Source of the DNA: Cephalothrix simula
Taxonomy: Eukaryota; Nemertea; Palaeonemertea; Archinemertea; Cephalotrichidae
Direction: 5' to 3'
DNA length: 62,381 nucleotides
Assembly: GCA_035591015.1 (NCBI GenBank)
Contig: JAXIUW010033341.1
Span: 1-62,381, forward strand
Positions 40,531 through 49,471 of this stretch are shown piece by piece; the stretch's first letter is position 1; each line of letters starts with the position of its first letter. The translations under genes were made by a program, and so were the position numbers. The notes under the pieces were generated by a model. It searched no databases. It was not told the DNA's origin and saw nothing but the letters and a program-made list of their open reading frames with translations.

Positions 40531-41580
40531 ATGAACGATTGCGCAAAGGCTAAACAAAACATTATTCAGCTTTGCCTCAGTATGCAGAACTTTGAGGCTG
40601 GCAGTGTTCACAAGGCGTTGCACAATTTTTTGGCAGCGGAATGCGTGATGCATATGCCTTATCCACTAGGCGATATGCTGGGTGCCGATGCCTTCTATAA
40701 TAATTGCTATGCGGGCTTGTTCAAGGCTCTGCCAGACTTGGAGCGGCGAGATTGGATAATCATTGCCGGAGAATCTGAACACGGAGACATTTGGGTTGGC
40801 TGTGGTGGCCATTACGTAGGCACCTTTGTAGCACCGTGGTTAGACATCCCACCTAATGGGCATTTTTCACATTTGCGCTTTCATGAATTCTATCGCTTTC
40901 AAGGCAATAAAGTGGTTGAAATACAGGCACTTTGGGATATTCCAGAATTAATGTTACAGGCTAATGCGTGGCCGATGACGCCCTCTTTAGGCAGAGAAGG
41001 TTTAGTGCCGCCTCCATCAACTATGGATGGCATTACTGATGAGCCTGCCGACACCAAAAAATCACAAGCTAGTCGTAAGATTGTTCTTGATATGCTTAAG
41101 CATTTGTCTTTGCATCCTCGCCACGGTGGCCCAGAGGTTATGCAGTTAGAGCGGTTTTGGCACCAACGCATGACTTGGTATGGTCCGGCTGGCATTGGTA
41201 CGTGTAGAGGCATTGCCGGCTTTCGTAACTGGCATCAAATACCATTTTTGAACGCCATGCCCGACCGTGGCCATTATGATGATGAACTAACCTTACACTT
41301 TATTAGTGAAGGTAATTATGTTGGCTACACTGGCTGGCCAAGCATGAAGCAGACTTTAACTAATAATGGTTGGTTAGGCATTGCGCCCTCTGAACAGTTG
41401 ATTACCATCCGATGTTTAGATTTTTGGCGCATTGAAAATGAAAAAATTAAAGAAAACTGGGTGCTGATTGATCTACTAGATGTTTATCAGCAGATTGGTG
41501 TTGATGTGCTTGGGCGAATGCGTGAGTTTAACAAGGCTCGCACTTTAAGCACTATATCCTTTCCGATGAGAGAGATTTAA
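40531..41580 (+). CDS. Tandem NTF2/SnoaL-like protein A
   Basis: 349 residues made of two SnoaL/NTF2-like domains (about 5-150 and 185-340). The first contains GDIWVGCGGHYVGTFVAPWL and DIPELMLQANAWP; the second contains WYGPAGIGTCRGIAGFRNWH and GWPSMKQT, ending ENWVLIDLLDVYQQIG. Single-domain relatives include polyketide cyclases, dehydratases and delta-isomerase-like enzymes. Conserved His, Trp and Asp residues suggest an enzyme. It starts 20 bases after the HpsN-type gene and its stop overlaps the SDR start (TAATG). It is clearly related to protein C at 46,870. Confidence 0.8.
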   Translation: MNDCAKAKQNIIQLCLSMQNFEAGSVHKALHNFLAAECVMHMPYPLGDMLGADAFYNNCYAGLFKALPDLERRDWIIIAGESEHGDIWVGCGGHYVGTFVAPWLDIPPNGHFSHLRFHEFYRFQGNKVVEIQALWDIPELMLQANAWPMTPSLGREGLVPPPSTMDGITDEPADTKKSQASRKIVLDMLKHLSLHPRHGGPEVMQLERFWHQRMTWYGPAGIGTCRGIAGFRNWHQIPFLNAMPDRGHYDDELTLHFISEGNYVGYTGWPSMKQTLTNNGWLGIAPSEQLITIRCLDFWRIENEKIKENWVLIDLLDVYQQIGVDVLGRMREFNKARTLSTISFPMREI

Positions 41581-42344
41581 TGGAACTACCGGCCTCACCA
41601 AATTTTTCATTACACAATAAGCGAGCGTTGATTGTTGGTGCTTCATCGGGCATTGGTCTAGCCTGTGCGGTAGAACTTGCCAGAGCTGGTGCTCATGTAA
41701 CCGTAGCGGCACGACGCTTAAATTTATTGCAAGAATTAGTAAGCAGTTTAAGGCAAGAAGGGCTTAAAGCTGATTTTATTCAGATTGATGTTAGTGATGT
41801 ATCAGCTACCGCAGCTACTTTGCAACAGGTTGAAGTATTTGACGTATTAGTCAATAGTGCGGGAACGGCTGAGCATGGTCCAGCCTTAGAAACTAAGCCA
41901 GAAGATTATGACTATGTGATGAACATTAATCTGCGTGGTGCTTACTTTTTAACTCGTGAAGTGGCTAAGGGATTAATACAGGCGAACAAGCCCGGCTCAT
42001 TAATTAATATTAGTTCGCAAATGGCTCATATTGGAGGCATTGACAGAGCCGTCTACTGTGCCAGCAAGTTTGCGCTAGAGGGCATGACTAAGGTTATGGC
42101 TATTGAATGGGGTTCACTAGGCATTCGGGTTAATACGGTTTGCCCAACTTTTGTTAGCACCGAACTTACTGAAAAAACTTTTAATAATCCCCAGCGCATG
42201 GCTTGGATTAAGTCAAAAATTAAACTTGGACGTGTTGCCGAAGTGCAAGATGTAACGGCTGCCGTGCATTACTTGGCTGCAAATGCCTCAAGTATGGTTA
42301 CCGGAACCAGCATAATCATTGATGGCGGCTGGACAGCTGGCTAA
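41580..42344 (+). CDS. Short-chain dehydrogenase/reductase
   Basis: 254 residues, classical SDR. The cofactor loop is VGASSGIGLA, with AARR at the end of the second strand, which favours NADP(H). The structural motif is NSAG. The catalytic Ser is in NISSQMA and the Tyr-Lys pair is YCASK. The C-terminus GTSIIIDGGWTAG is typical of 3-oxoacyl-ACP-reductase-like and polyol SDRs. In this cluster it probably interconverts a secondary alcohol and ketone of the unknown substrate. Confidence 0.9.
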   Translation: MELPASPNFSLHNKRALIVGASSGIGLACAVELARAGAHVTVAARRLNLLQELVSSLRQEGLKADFIQIDVSDVSATAATLQQVEVFDVLVNSAGTAEHGPALETKPEDYDYVMNINLRGAYFLTREVAKGLIQANKPGSLINISSQMAHIGGIDRAVYCASKFALEGMTKVMAIEWGSLGIRVNTVCPTFVSTELTEKTFNNPQRMAWIKSKIKLGRVAEVQDVTAAVHYLAANASSMVTGTSIIIDGGWTAG

Positions 42345-42363
42345 TCTTGCGAAAACGTTCACT

Positions 42364-43383
42364 ATGACCATCAAAATCACTTCTCAGGATGTCGCTAAAT
42401 TAGCCGGTGTTAGTCAGTCTGCCGTATCTAGAGTTTTTACGCCCGGAGCTTCGGCTTCGGCCAAAATGGTATCTCGTGTGCAAGTCGCAGCCAATCAGCT
42501 TGGTTATCGCCCCAACATCATCGCTCGATCATTGATTACCGGCAAAAGCCGCATGATCGGGTTTATTGTTGCCTATCTGAACAACCAGTTTTATCCGGAT
42601 AGCCTGCAAAAACTATCAGAACGCCTACAGCAAGAGGGCTATCATGTTCTAATTTTTATCGTAGAGAACAATAGCCAAACGATACGCAAAACAGTGCAAA
42701 AACTACTAGATTATCAGGTAGATGGAATTGTTGCCGCCTCGGTATCTTTAGCTAGCGGCCTAGCTGAGGCATGCGGTAATGCTGGAGTTCCGCTGACATT
42801 GTACAATCGTTCTGATATTGGCAATAACGTTAGTTATGTAACTAGCAACAACTATCAGGGCGGAATTAAAGTCGCCAATCATTTTGCTGAAATAGGCATT
42901 AAACGCCCGGCATACATTGCTGGTTGGGAAGGCTCTTCTACTCAGCGTGATCGTGAACGAGGTTTTGTTGAAGGACTAAGTAAGCACGGCCTCACTTTAT
43001 TTAGGCGTGGAGTGGGCAACTATACTTTAGAAGGTGCTCAACAAGCCACCCGTGAAATATTTGAGGCAAAGAGCCGACCCGACGGCGTATTTGTCGCTAA
43101 TGATCACATGGCCTTTGCTGTCATGGATGTACTGAGAAGCGAGCTTGGCCTTAGAATACCCGAAGATGTTTGTGTAGCCGGCTATGATGACGTTGAAATT
43201 GCCTCGTGGCCAAGCTATAGCCTCACTTCTGTTCAGCAACCAACTCAAAAAATGGCGACCGCTACCGTTGATGCTTTATTAGACGCAATTAATGACCCTC
43301 ATAAACCAATTGTTCAACTACAAATTGATGGCCATTTAGTAGTGCGCAATTCAACCACCAAGAACAAAAATGAAAAATTTTGA
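42364..43383 (+). CDS. LacI-family transcriptional regulator
   Basis: 339 residues from the ATG at 42,364; a longer frame from 42,319 lies inside the SDR gene. The N-terminal helix-turn-helix is TSQDVAKLAGVSQSAVSRV, followed by the hinge LGYRPNIIARSLITGKS. The periplasmic-binding-like effector domain has FVANDHMAFAVMDVLR and VAGYDDVEIASWPSYSLTSV, typical of the family. It probably senses a pathway intermediate and controls this cluster. The bases just before the start contain AAAACGTTCAC, with the central CG common to LacI sites, which is weak evidence for autoregulation. The end overlaps the next gene by 14 bases. Confidence 0.92.
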   Translation: MTIKITSQDVAKLAGVSQSAVSRVFTPGASASAKMVSRVQVAANQLGYRPNIIARSLITGKSRMIGFIVAYLNNQFYPDSLQKLSERLQQEGYHVLIFIVENNSQTIRKTVQKLLDYQVDGIVAASVSLASGLAEACGNAGVPLTLYNRSDIGNNVSYVTSNNYQGGIKVANHFAEIGIKRPAYIAGWEGSSTQRDRERGFVEGLSKHGLTLFRRGVGNYTLEGAQQATREIFEAKSRPDGVFVANDHMAFAVMDVLRSELGLRIPEDVCVAGYDDVEIASWPSYSLTSVQQPTQKMATATVDALLDAINDPHKPIVQLQIDGHLVVRNSTTKNKNEKF

Positions 43384-44338
43384 TAAAAAGTTCAATGACT
43401 TCCCCGATTACATCATCGGCATTACCAAAGAAATTTGGGAAGATTACAACATAGAATCTTTGTATAAATATTATGGCAAAGATATAGTGGTGCGCTCACC
43501 AAAATCAATAACCGTAGGTTGTAAAAGCGTAATTGATGCTACCTTAGCTACTTTATCTGAGTTTCCAGATCGGAAGCTACTGGCAGAAGACGTAATTTGG
43601 AGCGGCAATGAAGATGACGGAATGCTTTCTTCGCATCGTATTGTCTCTACGGCAAGGCATCTCGGTGATGGAGCGTATGGCAAAGCCACTGGTAAATTTG
43701 TATGCTACCGCGTTATTGCTGACTGCTATGCAATCAATAACACCATTACCGATGAGTGGCTAATCCGTGACCAAGGTGCCATTATCAGGCAAATTGGCTG
43801 TGACCCGAAAGAATACGCCATCAATCTGATTGAGCTAGAGGGCGGCCACGAAAAATGTGTAAAACCCTTTACTCCAAGCATTGACCAAGCCGGTCCGTAC
43901 CAAAGCCGAGGCAATGACAACCCTTGGGGGCAAAAATACGCTGATATTCTTAGTGGCATCATGGCTGCTGATACGGCCCTAATCAAAAAAGAGTACGATC
44001 GGGCTTGTAGTGTAAGTTATTCTGGCGACATAGAAGACCATTCTTATGAGGCAGTTAGTCGCTTTTGGATGGGTCTGCGAGCCAGTTTTCCAAATGCCAA
44101 ATTTAGTATTGAGCATCAAATTGGTCGTGAAGACCCGCTAATGCCACCCCGATCTGCCATTAGATTTGGATTACACGGTAAGCATGATGGCTGGGGCTTA
44201 TTTGGCTGCCCGACCGGTGCCGAAGTTTACATTATGGGAGCGGCTCATGCCGAGTTTGGGCCGTGGGGCTTGCGTCGTGAATATGCATTATTTGATGAAG
44301 CCTCTATTTGGAAGCAAATAGCCTTGCAAACAGGTTAA
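43370..44338 (+). CDS. Tandem NTF2/SnoaL-like protein B
   Basis: 322 residues, two NTF2-like domains (about 15-145 and 185-315). The first has the 'ester cyclase' look: EIWEDYNIESLYKYYGKDIV and ITDEWLIRDQGAI. The second has DHSYEAVSRFWMGLRASFPN and HGKHDGWGLFGCPTGAEVY. It is more distant from proteins A and C than those two are from each other. It overlaps the LacI gene by 14 bases. The role is unknown; the presence of three such proteins suggests successive cyclase, dehydratase or isomerase steps, or a multimeric complex. Confidence 0.75.
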   Translation: MKNFDKKFNDFPDYIIGITKEIWEDYNIESLYKYYGKDIVVRSPKSITVGCKSVIDATLATLSEFPDRKLLAEDVIWSGNEDDGMLSSHRIVSTARHLGDGAYGKATGKFVCYRVIADCYAINNTITDEWLIRDQGAIIRQIGCDPKEYAINLIELEGGHEKCVKPFTPSIDQAGPYQSRGNDNPWGQKYADILSGIMAADTALIKKEYDRACSVSYSGDIEDHSYEAVSRFWMGLRASFPNAKFSIEHQIGREDPLMPPRSAIRFGLHGKHDGWGLFGCPTGAEVYIMGAAHAEFGPWGLRREYALFDEASIWKQIALQTG

Positions 44339-44379
44339 TTCTTAATGAAATGCACAAAAAATAACACTGCTTTTCTAAG

Positions 44380-44512
44380 GGTAATCTTAAAGGCAATCTC
44401 AAAGGATTGTCTCAAAGGGTAATACCAAAAGTTAAATTGAAAGATAATCTCAAAGATAATTTGGAAAAATAATTTGGAAAGGTAATCTCAAAAAAATAAA
44501 TCAAAAGATAAA
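44380..44512. repeat. Degenerate 12-13 bp repeat run in the cluster
   Basis: The spacer between protein B and the bicupin gene consists of about ten units of 12-13 bases of the type GGTAATCTCAAA (GGCAATCTCAAA, GATAATCTCAAA, GATAATTTGGAAA and others). It is AT-rich with stops in all frames, so it is not coding. It splits the cluster into two halves and reaches up to the ribosome-binding region of the bicupin gene. Confidence 0.75.
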
Positions 44513-44514
44513 TT

Positions 44515-45471
44515 ATGGAACAACCACAAATCGTTCGCTACGGAGAATTAAAGCCCTGCCGAACTGCTTTTATTGATACTCATACCCCCGGTTCTGATCT
44601 AAAAGAGAACTTTACAATTATCGGCGGCGGAGTATCTGAAAGCCCAGATCAACACGTGCATATTAATGCTACTCCCGGCTTTAATATTGGTGCAGCTGGT
44701 CAACCGCCAAAGTGCTTTAATTCTTTGCATTACCATAACACCGCCGAGGTTTTTTTTGTTTTGAAAGGCCGCTGGCGATTTTTTTGGGGTCTACACGGCA
44801 CTGCCGGTGAAGTAATTATGGAAGAAGGCGATATTTTTAATATTCCAACCCGTATCTTTAGGGGCTTTGAAAATGTAGGCTACGATTATGGCATGATTAT
44901 GTCTATTCTGGGCGGAGATGACTCTGGTGGCGGCGTTATTTGGGCTCCGCATGTTCTGGATACCGCTAATGCCCATGGCTTGGTATTAAGTGAAAAAGGC
45001 GTTATCTACGACACCAAAAAGGGTGAAAAACTGCCTCCCGGAGTAGCTCGTATGTCAAAGTTGACCGATGAGCAATTAGCCGAAATTCCTGAAGTTCCTG
45101 CATCTAAGGTTATTCCTAGTTATGTGCGCCGCTATTGGGATATGGTGGCTTTGGCCAAATCTGCCCCCTGTGACGTTATTAGTGAGACGGGACTCATCAA
45201 AGACAAGCCCGGCTTTCGTGTTGAGCTTTTGTCGCGCGATTCTATTAGTAGTGCAGAATATGTCAATCCGCAGCATGAAGTGCTGATTGTTATGCGTGGT
45301 AACTGGAATTTATCGTGGCAAAATCAATCAGTGGTGCTTAATCCGGGCGACACTTGCTGGATACCTCCGAGCTTGGCGCATAGTTTCTATGCCTGCGTAA
45401 CGGGAGAGTCTAGCATCTATCGCATTAGCAAAACCGATGACCCCGCTGGTCTTACTTGGACTGGTAACTAA
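44515..45471 (+). CDS. Two-domain cupin protein
   Basis: 318 residues with two beta-barrels. The first barrel has LHYHNTAEVFFVLKGRWRFF, giving a His-x-His and a Glu metal site, and GDIFNIPTRIFRGFEN. The second has PQHEVLIVMRGNWNLSW and GDTCWIPPSLAHSFY. The barrels are separated by about 110 residues. The layout resembles bicupin dioxygenases and isomerases acting on cyclic or dicarbonyl compounds, but the reaction cannot be told. An oxygenase or isomerase role in the surrounding catabolic cluster is inference. Confidence 0.8.
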   Translation: MEQPQIVRYGELKPCRTAFIDTHTPGSDLKENFTIIGGGVSESPDQHVHINATPGFNIGAAGQPPKCFNSLHYHNTAEVFFVLKGRWRFFWGLHGTAGEVIMEEGDIFNIPTRIFRGFENVGYDYGMIMSILGGDDSGGGVIWAPHVLDTANAHGLVLSEKGVIYDTKKGEKLPPGVARMSKLTDEQLAEIPEVPASKVIPSYVRRYWDMVALAKSAPCDVISETGLIKDKPGFRVELLSRDSISSAEYVNPQHEVLIVMRGNWNLSWQNQSVVLNPGDTCWIPPSLAHSFYACVTGESSIYRISKTDDPAGLTWTGN

Positions 45472-45474
45472 CAC

Positions 45475-46161
45475 ATGGCCTTAGTATTATTGCCAGGCAT
45501 GATGTGCGACCAGAGCGTGTTTGAACACCAAATTGCCCACTTTAGCAGCATGCAAACAATAGTTGTACCCAATTATGGCGAGGCTGAGACAATTAACGGC
45601 ATGGCCTTATCTGTATTAGAGCAGGCTCCATCTAGGTTTGCTCTGCTAGGCTTTTCAATGGGGGGCATTGTTGCTATGGAAGTCTTCCGTATAGCTCCAC
45701 AGCGCATCACTCGCCTCGCTCTTTTAGACACTAATCCAAAAGCAGAATTAAAAAGTACTCAACTACAACGAGATGTTCAGATTAAAACCGTTTTGTCTGG
45801 AGGCTTAGCGCAGGTAATGACCGAAGAGATGTTTCCGCTTTATTTCGCAGAGAACACTGAAGTTAAACATCTTTCTAACAAGTGCCTTGCCATGGCTATG
45901 GCTTTGGGTAGCGAAGCCTTTATTAGACAATCACGAGCTTTGCAGCAACGAGCTGACCAAACCGAAGCTCTAAGGATGGTCCAAGTACCCACACTGATTA
46001 TGATGGGCGCAGAAGATAGGCTTTGCCCCCTTGACCGGCACGAACTACTCGCCGAATTAATCCCGCAATCGCAATTGGTAATCGTGCCTAATGCTGGGCA
46101 TATGATTACTCTTGAACAACCCGATTTTGTGAACGAGGCACTTGATAAATGGCTCAATTAA
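45475..46161 (+). CDS. Alpha/beta hydrolase
   Basis: 228 residues. The oxyanion strand is LVLLPGMMCDQSVF, the nucleophile elbow GFSMGG, the acid Asp in MGAEDRLCP and the catalytic His in NAGHMITLEQP, so the triad is complete. It is short for the fold, with a small cap. It probably opens an ester or lactone in the pathway, which would fit ring-forming or ring-opening chemistry by the NTF2-like neighbours. It begins 4 bases after the bicupin gene and overlaps the next gene by 13 bases. Confidence 0.88.
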   Translation: MALVLLPGMMCDQSVFEHQIAHFSSMQTIVVPNYGEAETINGMALSVLEQAPSRFALLGFSMGGIVAMEVFRIAPQRITRLALLDTNPKAELKSTQLQRDVQIKTVLSGGLAQVMTEEMFPLYFAENTEVKHLSNKCLAMAMALGSEAFIRQSRALQQRADQTEALRMVQVPTLIMMGAEDRLCPLDRHELLAELIPQSQLVIVPNAGHMITLEQPDFVNEALDKWLN

Positions 46162-46859
46162 AATTAGATGAAAATCTTTTTAAGCTCTTGCAAAAGATTG
46201 ATACTCCTACGGTTTGCAATTCTATTGAAGTTGCTCAAGGCCAACGTGGCTTCAACCGCTTCACTAAAAGTACGGTGCTGTGCTCAGACCCCACCGGTGG
46301 TGCCATTGTTGGCTATGCACGCACGGCGCAAATTGCGGCCAGCAATCCTCCGCAAGCTGACCCGAACGATGTGCGCTCAATACGCATGGCCTATTATCAA
46401 TATATGGCAGAGAGTCCCCAGCCCAGTGTGGTCGTAATAGAAGATATTGACTACCCCCATGCGGTCGGCGCCTATTGGGGAGAAATTAATTCTGCGGTGC
46501 ATAAGGCCTTCGGCTTAAATGGCACTCTCACCAATGGTGTAATGCGTGATTTAGGTGATTTGCCCGATAATTTTCCTATTATTGCTGGCTCAATCGGCCC
46601 TAGTCATGGCTTTGTGCATGTTCTCAACTTTGATAAACCGGTAACGGTGTTTGATCTGCAAATATGTCCCGGAGAGCTGATTCATGCCGATCGTCATGGT
46701 GCTGTAGTTATTCCTAAAGATATTATTCCTGCACTTTATGATGCCATTCAAAAACTTCTGCAAACCGAGCAGCTAGTTTTAGAACCTGCTCGCCAAGAAG
46801 GCTTTGATTTTTCTAAATTCAAAGCTGCTTGGACAGCCTTTGAAAAAAGCAGAACGTAA
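46149..46859 (+). CDS. RraA-like / HMG-aldolase-family protein
   Basis: 236 residues of the RraA fold. The opening IDTPTVCNSIE is like the DTPTV(C/S)DA motif, and the catalytic region reads YWGEINSAVHKAFG and GTLTNGVMRDL, keeping the Arg-Asp pair used for substrate and metal binding in 4-hydroxy-4-methyl-2-oxoglutarate aldolases. The usual Asp before the Gly of the motif is Asn. Enzyme members cleave 2-oxo acids to pyruvate, whereas RraA itself inhibits RNase E. The catabolic neighbourhood favours an aldolase or decarboxylase yielding pyruvate as the last step. Confidence 0.82.
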   Translation: MAQLKLDENLFKLLQKIDTPTVCNSIEVAQGQRGFNRFTKSTVLCSDPTGGAIVGYARTAQIAASNPPQADPNDVRSIRMAYYQYMAESPQPSVVVIEDIDYPHAVGAYWGEINSAVHKAFGLNGTLTNGVMRDLGDLPDNFPIIAGSIGPSHGFVHVLNFDKPVTVFDLQICPGELIHADRHGAVVIPKDIIPALYDAIQKLLQTEQLVLEPARQEGFDFSKFKAAWTAFEKSRT

Positions 46860-46869
46860 TAAAACATAG

Positions 46870-47880
46870 ATGAGCAAGCAAATTCAATCTGCTAAACAGC
46901 TGATATTAAAATATTATCAAGAGCTAGACCATGCCGATGCTCTTAACCTAAAGCAGGTTATGCAGCCGTTTATAGCATCAAAATATTTATGGCGTGGTTA
47001 TCATCCCTTCAATGAGCAAACCAGTGTGGCCAATGTAGCCAATTTATTTTGGAGACCACTGCGCCAAGCATTTAAGCATCTGCAACGCCGCCAAGATATT
47101 TTTATGGCTGGCGTCAATCGCTTGCCAAACAGCGATGACGGTATTTGGGTAGTTTCTATGGGGCATTTGATGGGGCTCTTTGATGAACCTTGGCTAGGCA
47201 TTGCTCCAACAAGAAAGCTGGCTTTCTTACGCTACTGCGAATTCAATAAGGTTGAGCAAAACTCAATTACTGAAACGGCGTTATTCTTTGATATTCCTCA
47301 TGTTATGTTGCAGGCGGGGCTTAATCCCTTTCCACCAATGACCGGCGCACAGCTGGTGCAGCCCGGACCGCAGACTCATAGCGGACTAATGTATGCTGAA
47401 GCTGACCCGAGCGCAGGCGATAAAACTATGGCCGTGATTAACTCTATGGTCAAAGATGTTAGGCGTTGGAGCAAAGACATACCCCTTATAGATGAGCTTC
47501 GGCGAAGCTGGTGCGAAGATATGCTATGGTGGGGACCCACCGGCATCGGCTCAACCTACACCATTGAGCGTTATGCTCAACAACACTCGGGTGTTTTTAG
47601 AGCAACCTTTAAGAATAGAATTTTCAATGGTCATCTCTGCCGAATCGCCGAGGGGGAATTTGGCGGCTTCTTTGGCTGGCCTAACATTATAATAGAGCCT
47701 CTAGGCGGATTTATGGGTATGCCAGCCACTGGAAAATCAGGAGAAATGCGGGTAATTGATATTTATCGCCGATCTGGTGACAAGCTCGCCGAAAACTGGA
47801 TATTTATAGACTTCCTACACTTTTGGAAGCAGCAGGGACTAGATATTTTAGAGCGAATGGCGCAGTTTCCCCGCACCTAA
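46870..47880 (+). CDS. Tandem NTF2/SnoaL-like protein C
   Basis: 336 residues, two NTF2-like domains, homologous to protein A over its full length. The paired segments are GIWVVSMGHLMGLFDEPWLG (A: DIWV-GGHYVGTF-PWLD), FFDIPHVMLQAGLNPFPP (A: WDIPELMLQANAWP) and WWGPTGIGSTYTIERY (A: WYGPAGIGTCRGI). The ending ENWIFIDFLHFWKQQGLDIL matches A's. A and C may be paralogues that act on related intermediates or form a hetero-oligomer. It starts 11 bases after the RraA-like gene. Confidence 0.8.
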   Translation: MSKQIQSAKQLILKYYQELDHADALNLKQVMQPFIASKYLWRGYHPFNEQTSVANVANLFWRPLRQAFKHLQRRQDIFMAGVNRLPNSDDGIWVVSMGHLMGLFDEPWLGIAPTRKLAFLRYCEFNKVEQNSITETALFFDIPHVMLQAGLNPFPPMTGAQLVQPGPQTHSGLMYAEADPSAGDKTMAVINSMVKDVRRWSKDIPLIDELRRSWCEDMLWWGPTGIGSTYTIERYAQQHSGVFRATFKNRIFNGHLCRIAEGEFGGFFGWPNIIIEPLGGFMGMPATGKSGEMRVIDIYRRSGDKLAENWIFIDFLHFWKQQGLDILERMAQFPRT

Positions 47881-48020
47881 TGGCTTGAAACCTTGCCCGC
47901 AACTTCGCATCAGAAGCGATTAACATGCTTCAACAGTCTGTTGCAACATACTCGCAAATCGGCTATCCTCAACTACCCAATTCGGACATTGGATTCAACA
48001 ACCAAGCCATGGAGCAAGCA

Positions 48021-48311
48021 ATGAGCAATCAATTAGCCCAACAGAAACTAGCCTCAACATTAATCAAAATTGGAGTTGCAATTGTTGTTGCAGCACTCTT
48101 ATGGTTTTTTTGGTATGTGCAAGAGCTATTAGGTGGCTTTAGTGAATTTGAGTTTGAGATGCTGGCCTGTATTTTTACTTCATCCGGTGAGTGTGGTGTT
48201 GCGGCCTCAATAGCTTCCTTGTTCAGCAGCTTCGTCTACAGCCCCTTTGTAATGTGGTTAGGGCTTGCGCTAGTCGCCATAGGTGTGGTGCTAAAGAAAA
48301 TTAGTCGCTAA
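48021..48311 (+). CDS. Small two-helix membrane protein
   Basis: About 96 residues from the ATG at 48,021, which has GGAG 7 bases upstream; a frame from 47,925 would add 32 residues. Two hydrophobic helices (STLIKIGVAIVVAALLWFFW and FVMWLGLALVAIGVVL) flank a loop of about 40 residues with two Cys. No family recognised. As the last plus-strand gene of the cluster it may be an accessory subunit or unrelated. Confidence 0.6.
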   Translation: MSNQLAQQKLASTLIKIGVAIVVAALLWFFWYVQELLGGFSEFEFEMLACIFTSSGECGVAASIASLFSSFVYSPFVMWLGLALVAIGVVLKKISR

Positions 48312-48505
48312 TTAGCCACCAATTAGCCGTTAAAAGTTTTGCCCGCACTTTGCCTCTTAGGTAATGGAGGCTTCAATCCTTCAAGGTAAACTTTTTTAAT
48401 AGACTGAGACTATTTGGTATTGGACATTGCCAGCTAAAGTAGCCGAAAGTCTTCTAAACTGATCAGGCGAACAGCTTTATAGTAGCAGAAGGTTGGTCGC
48501 CTGCT

Positions 48506-49471
48506 TTAGTCTTCAGGATGGAAACAGGCAAAACCATGCTTGCCTGCGCTCATTTCGGGGCGGTTGGTACGGCATTCTTCAGTTGCCTTCCAGCACCGTG
48601 GATTAAAGGCACAGCCCAGCGGAACATTGAGCGGCGATGGTAGCTCACCCTCTAGCTTGATGCGTGTTTGGCGTCGAGTTGGGTCAGCCATAGGAGTTGC
48701 TGACAGCAATGCTCTAGTATAGGGATGCCGTGGATTTTCAAACACTTCATCTTTGAGGCCTTGCTCTACCGGCTTACCCAAATACATAACAATTACAGCA
48801 TCAGCAAAGTGGCGCACCACTGAAAGGTCATGGCTGATAAAGAGATAGGCAAGATTGAATTTATCTTGCAAATCAATCAGTAAATTAAGTACTTGCGACT
48901 GAATTGATAAGTCAAGTGCCGAGACGGGTTCATCTAGCACCAAAATTTCTGGCTCAAGCATTAATGCCCGAGCTACGGCAATCCGCTGTCGCTGCCCGCC
49001 CGAAAACATATGTGGGTAGCGATTAAAGTGCTCAGGTCGTAACCCCACCAAATCCATTGTCTCTAACACGCGTTGCTCACGATCTGCGGCAGAAAGCTCT
49101 TTCCGATTCAAAAGTAATGGCTCCATCAGCATCTTGCCGACGGTTTGACGCGGATTAAGTGAGCCATATGGGTTTTGGAAAACAATTTGTACCTTAGCTC
49201 GCAGTTCTTTATCACTAAGCTCTGCACCGGGCTTGACGGTTTTGCCATCAATCGCAAATGTGCCTGCGCTGGGGGTATCAATCATGGTTATCAGATTGGC
49301 CAAGGTTGATTTTCCGCAGCCACTCTCACCAACTACGGCTAAAGTTTGCCCCGGAAATAGCTCAAAACTCGCTCCATCCAACGCTCGAACAGTATTCGTG
49401 GCTCCAAACAAACCTGCCTTAACCTCAAAATGCCGACATAAGCCGCTTGCGGTTAGAATTGGTGTACTCAT
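48506..49471 (-). CDS. dppF: Dipeptide ABC transporter ATPase DppF
   Basis: 321 residues. Walker A GESGCGKS, signature FSGGQRQRIAVARAL, Walker B ILVLDEPVSALD, H-loop ISHDLSVVRHFA, C-terminal Cys motif GCAFNPRCWKATEEC. It is the last gene of a complete minus-strand dppABCDF operon, and its start overlaps dppD by 4 bases. It powers dipeptide uptake with DppD. Confidence 0.92.
   Translation of the reverse strand: MSTPILTASGLCRHFEVKAGLFGATNTVRALDGASFELFPGQTLAVVGESGCGKSTLANLITMIDTPSAGTFAIDGKTVKPGAELSDKELRAKVQIVFQNPYGSLNPRQTVGKMLMEPLLLNRKELSAADREQRVLETMDLVGLRPEHFNRYPHMFSGGQRQRIAVARALMLEPEILVLDEPVSALDLSIQSQVLNLLIDLQDKFNLAYLFISHDLSVVRHFADAVIVMYLGKPVEQGLKDEVFENPRHPYTRALLSATPMADPTRRQTRIKLEGELPSPLNVPLGCAFNPRCWKATEECRTNRPEMSAGKHGFACFHPED

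Noticed and set aside
42345-42363. LacI operator directly before the lacI-type start
   Set aside because: AAAACGTT has the right centre, but the arms are not symmetrical beyond it, so it is kept only as a remark.
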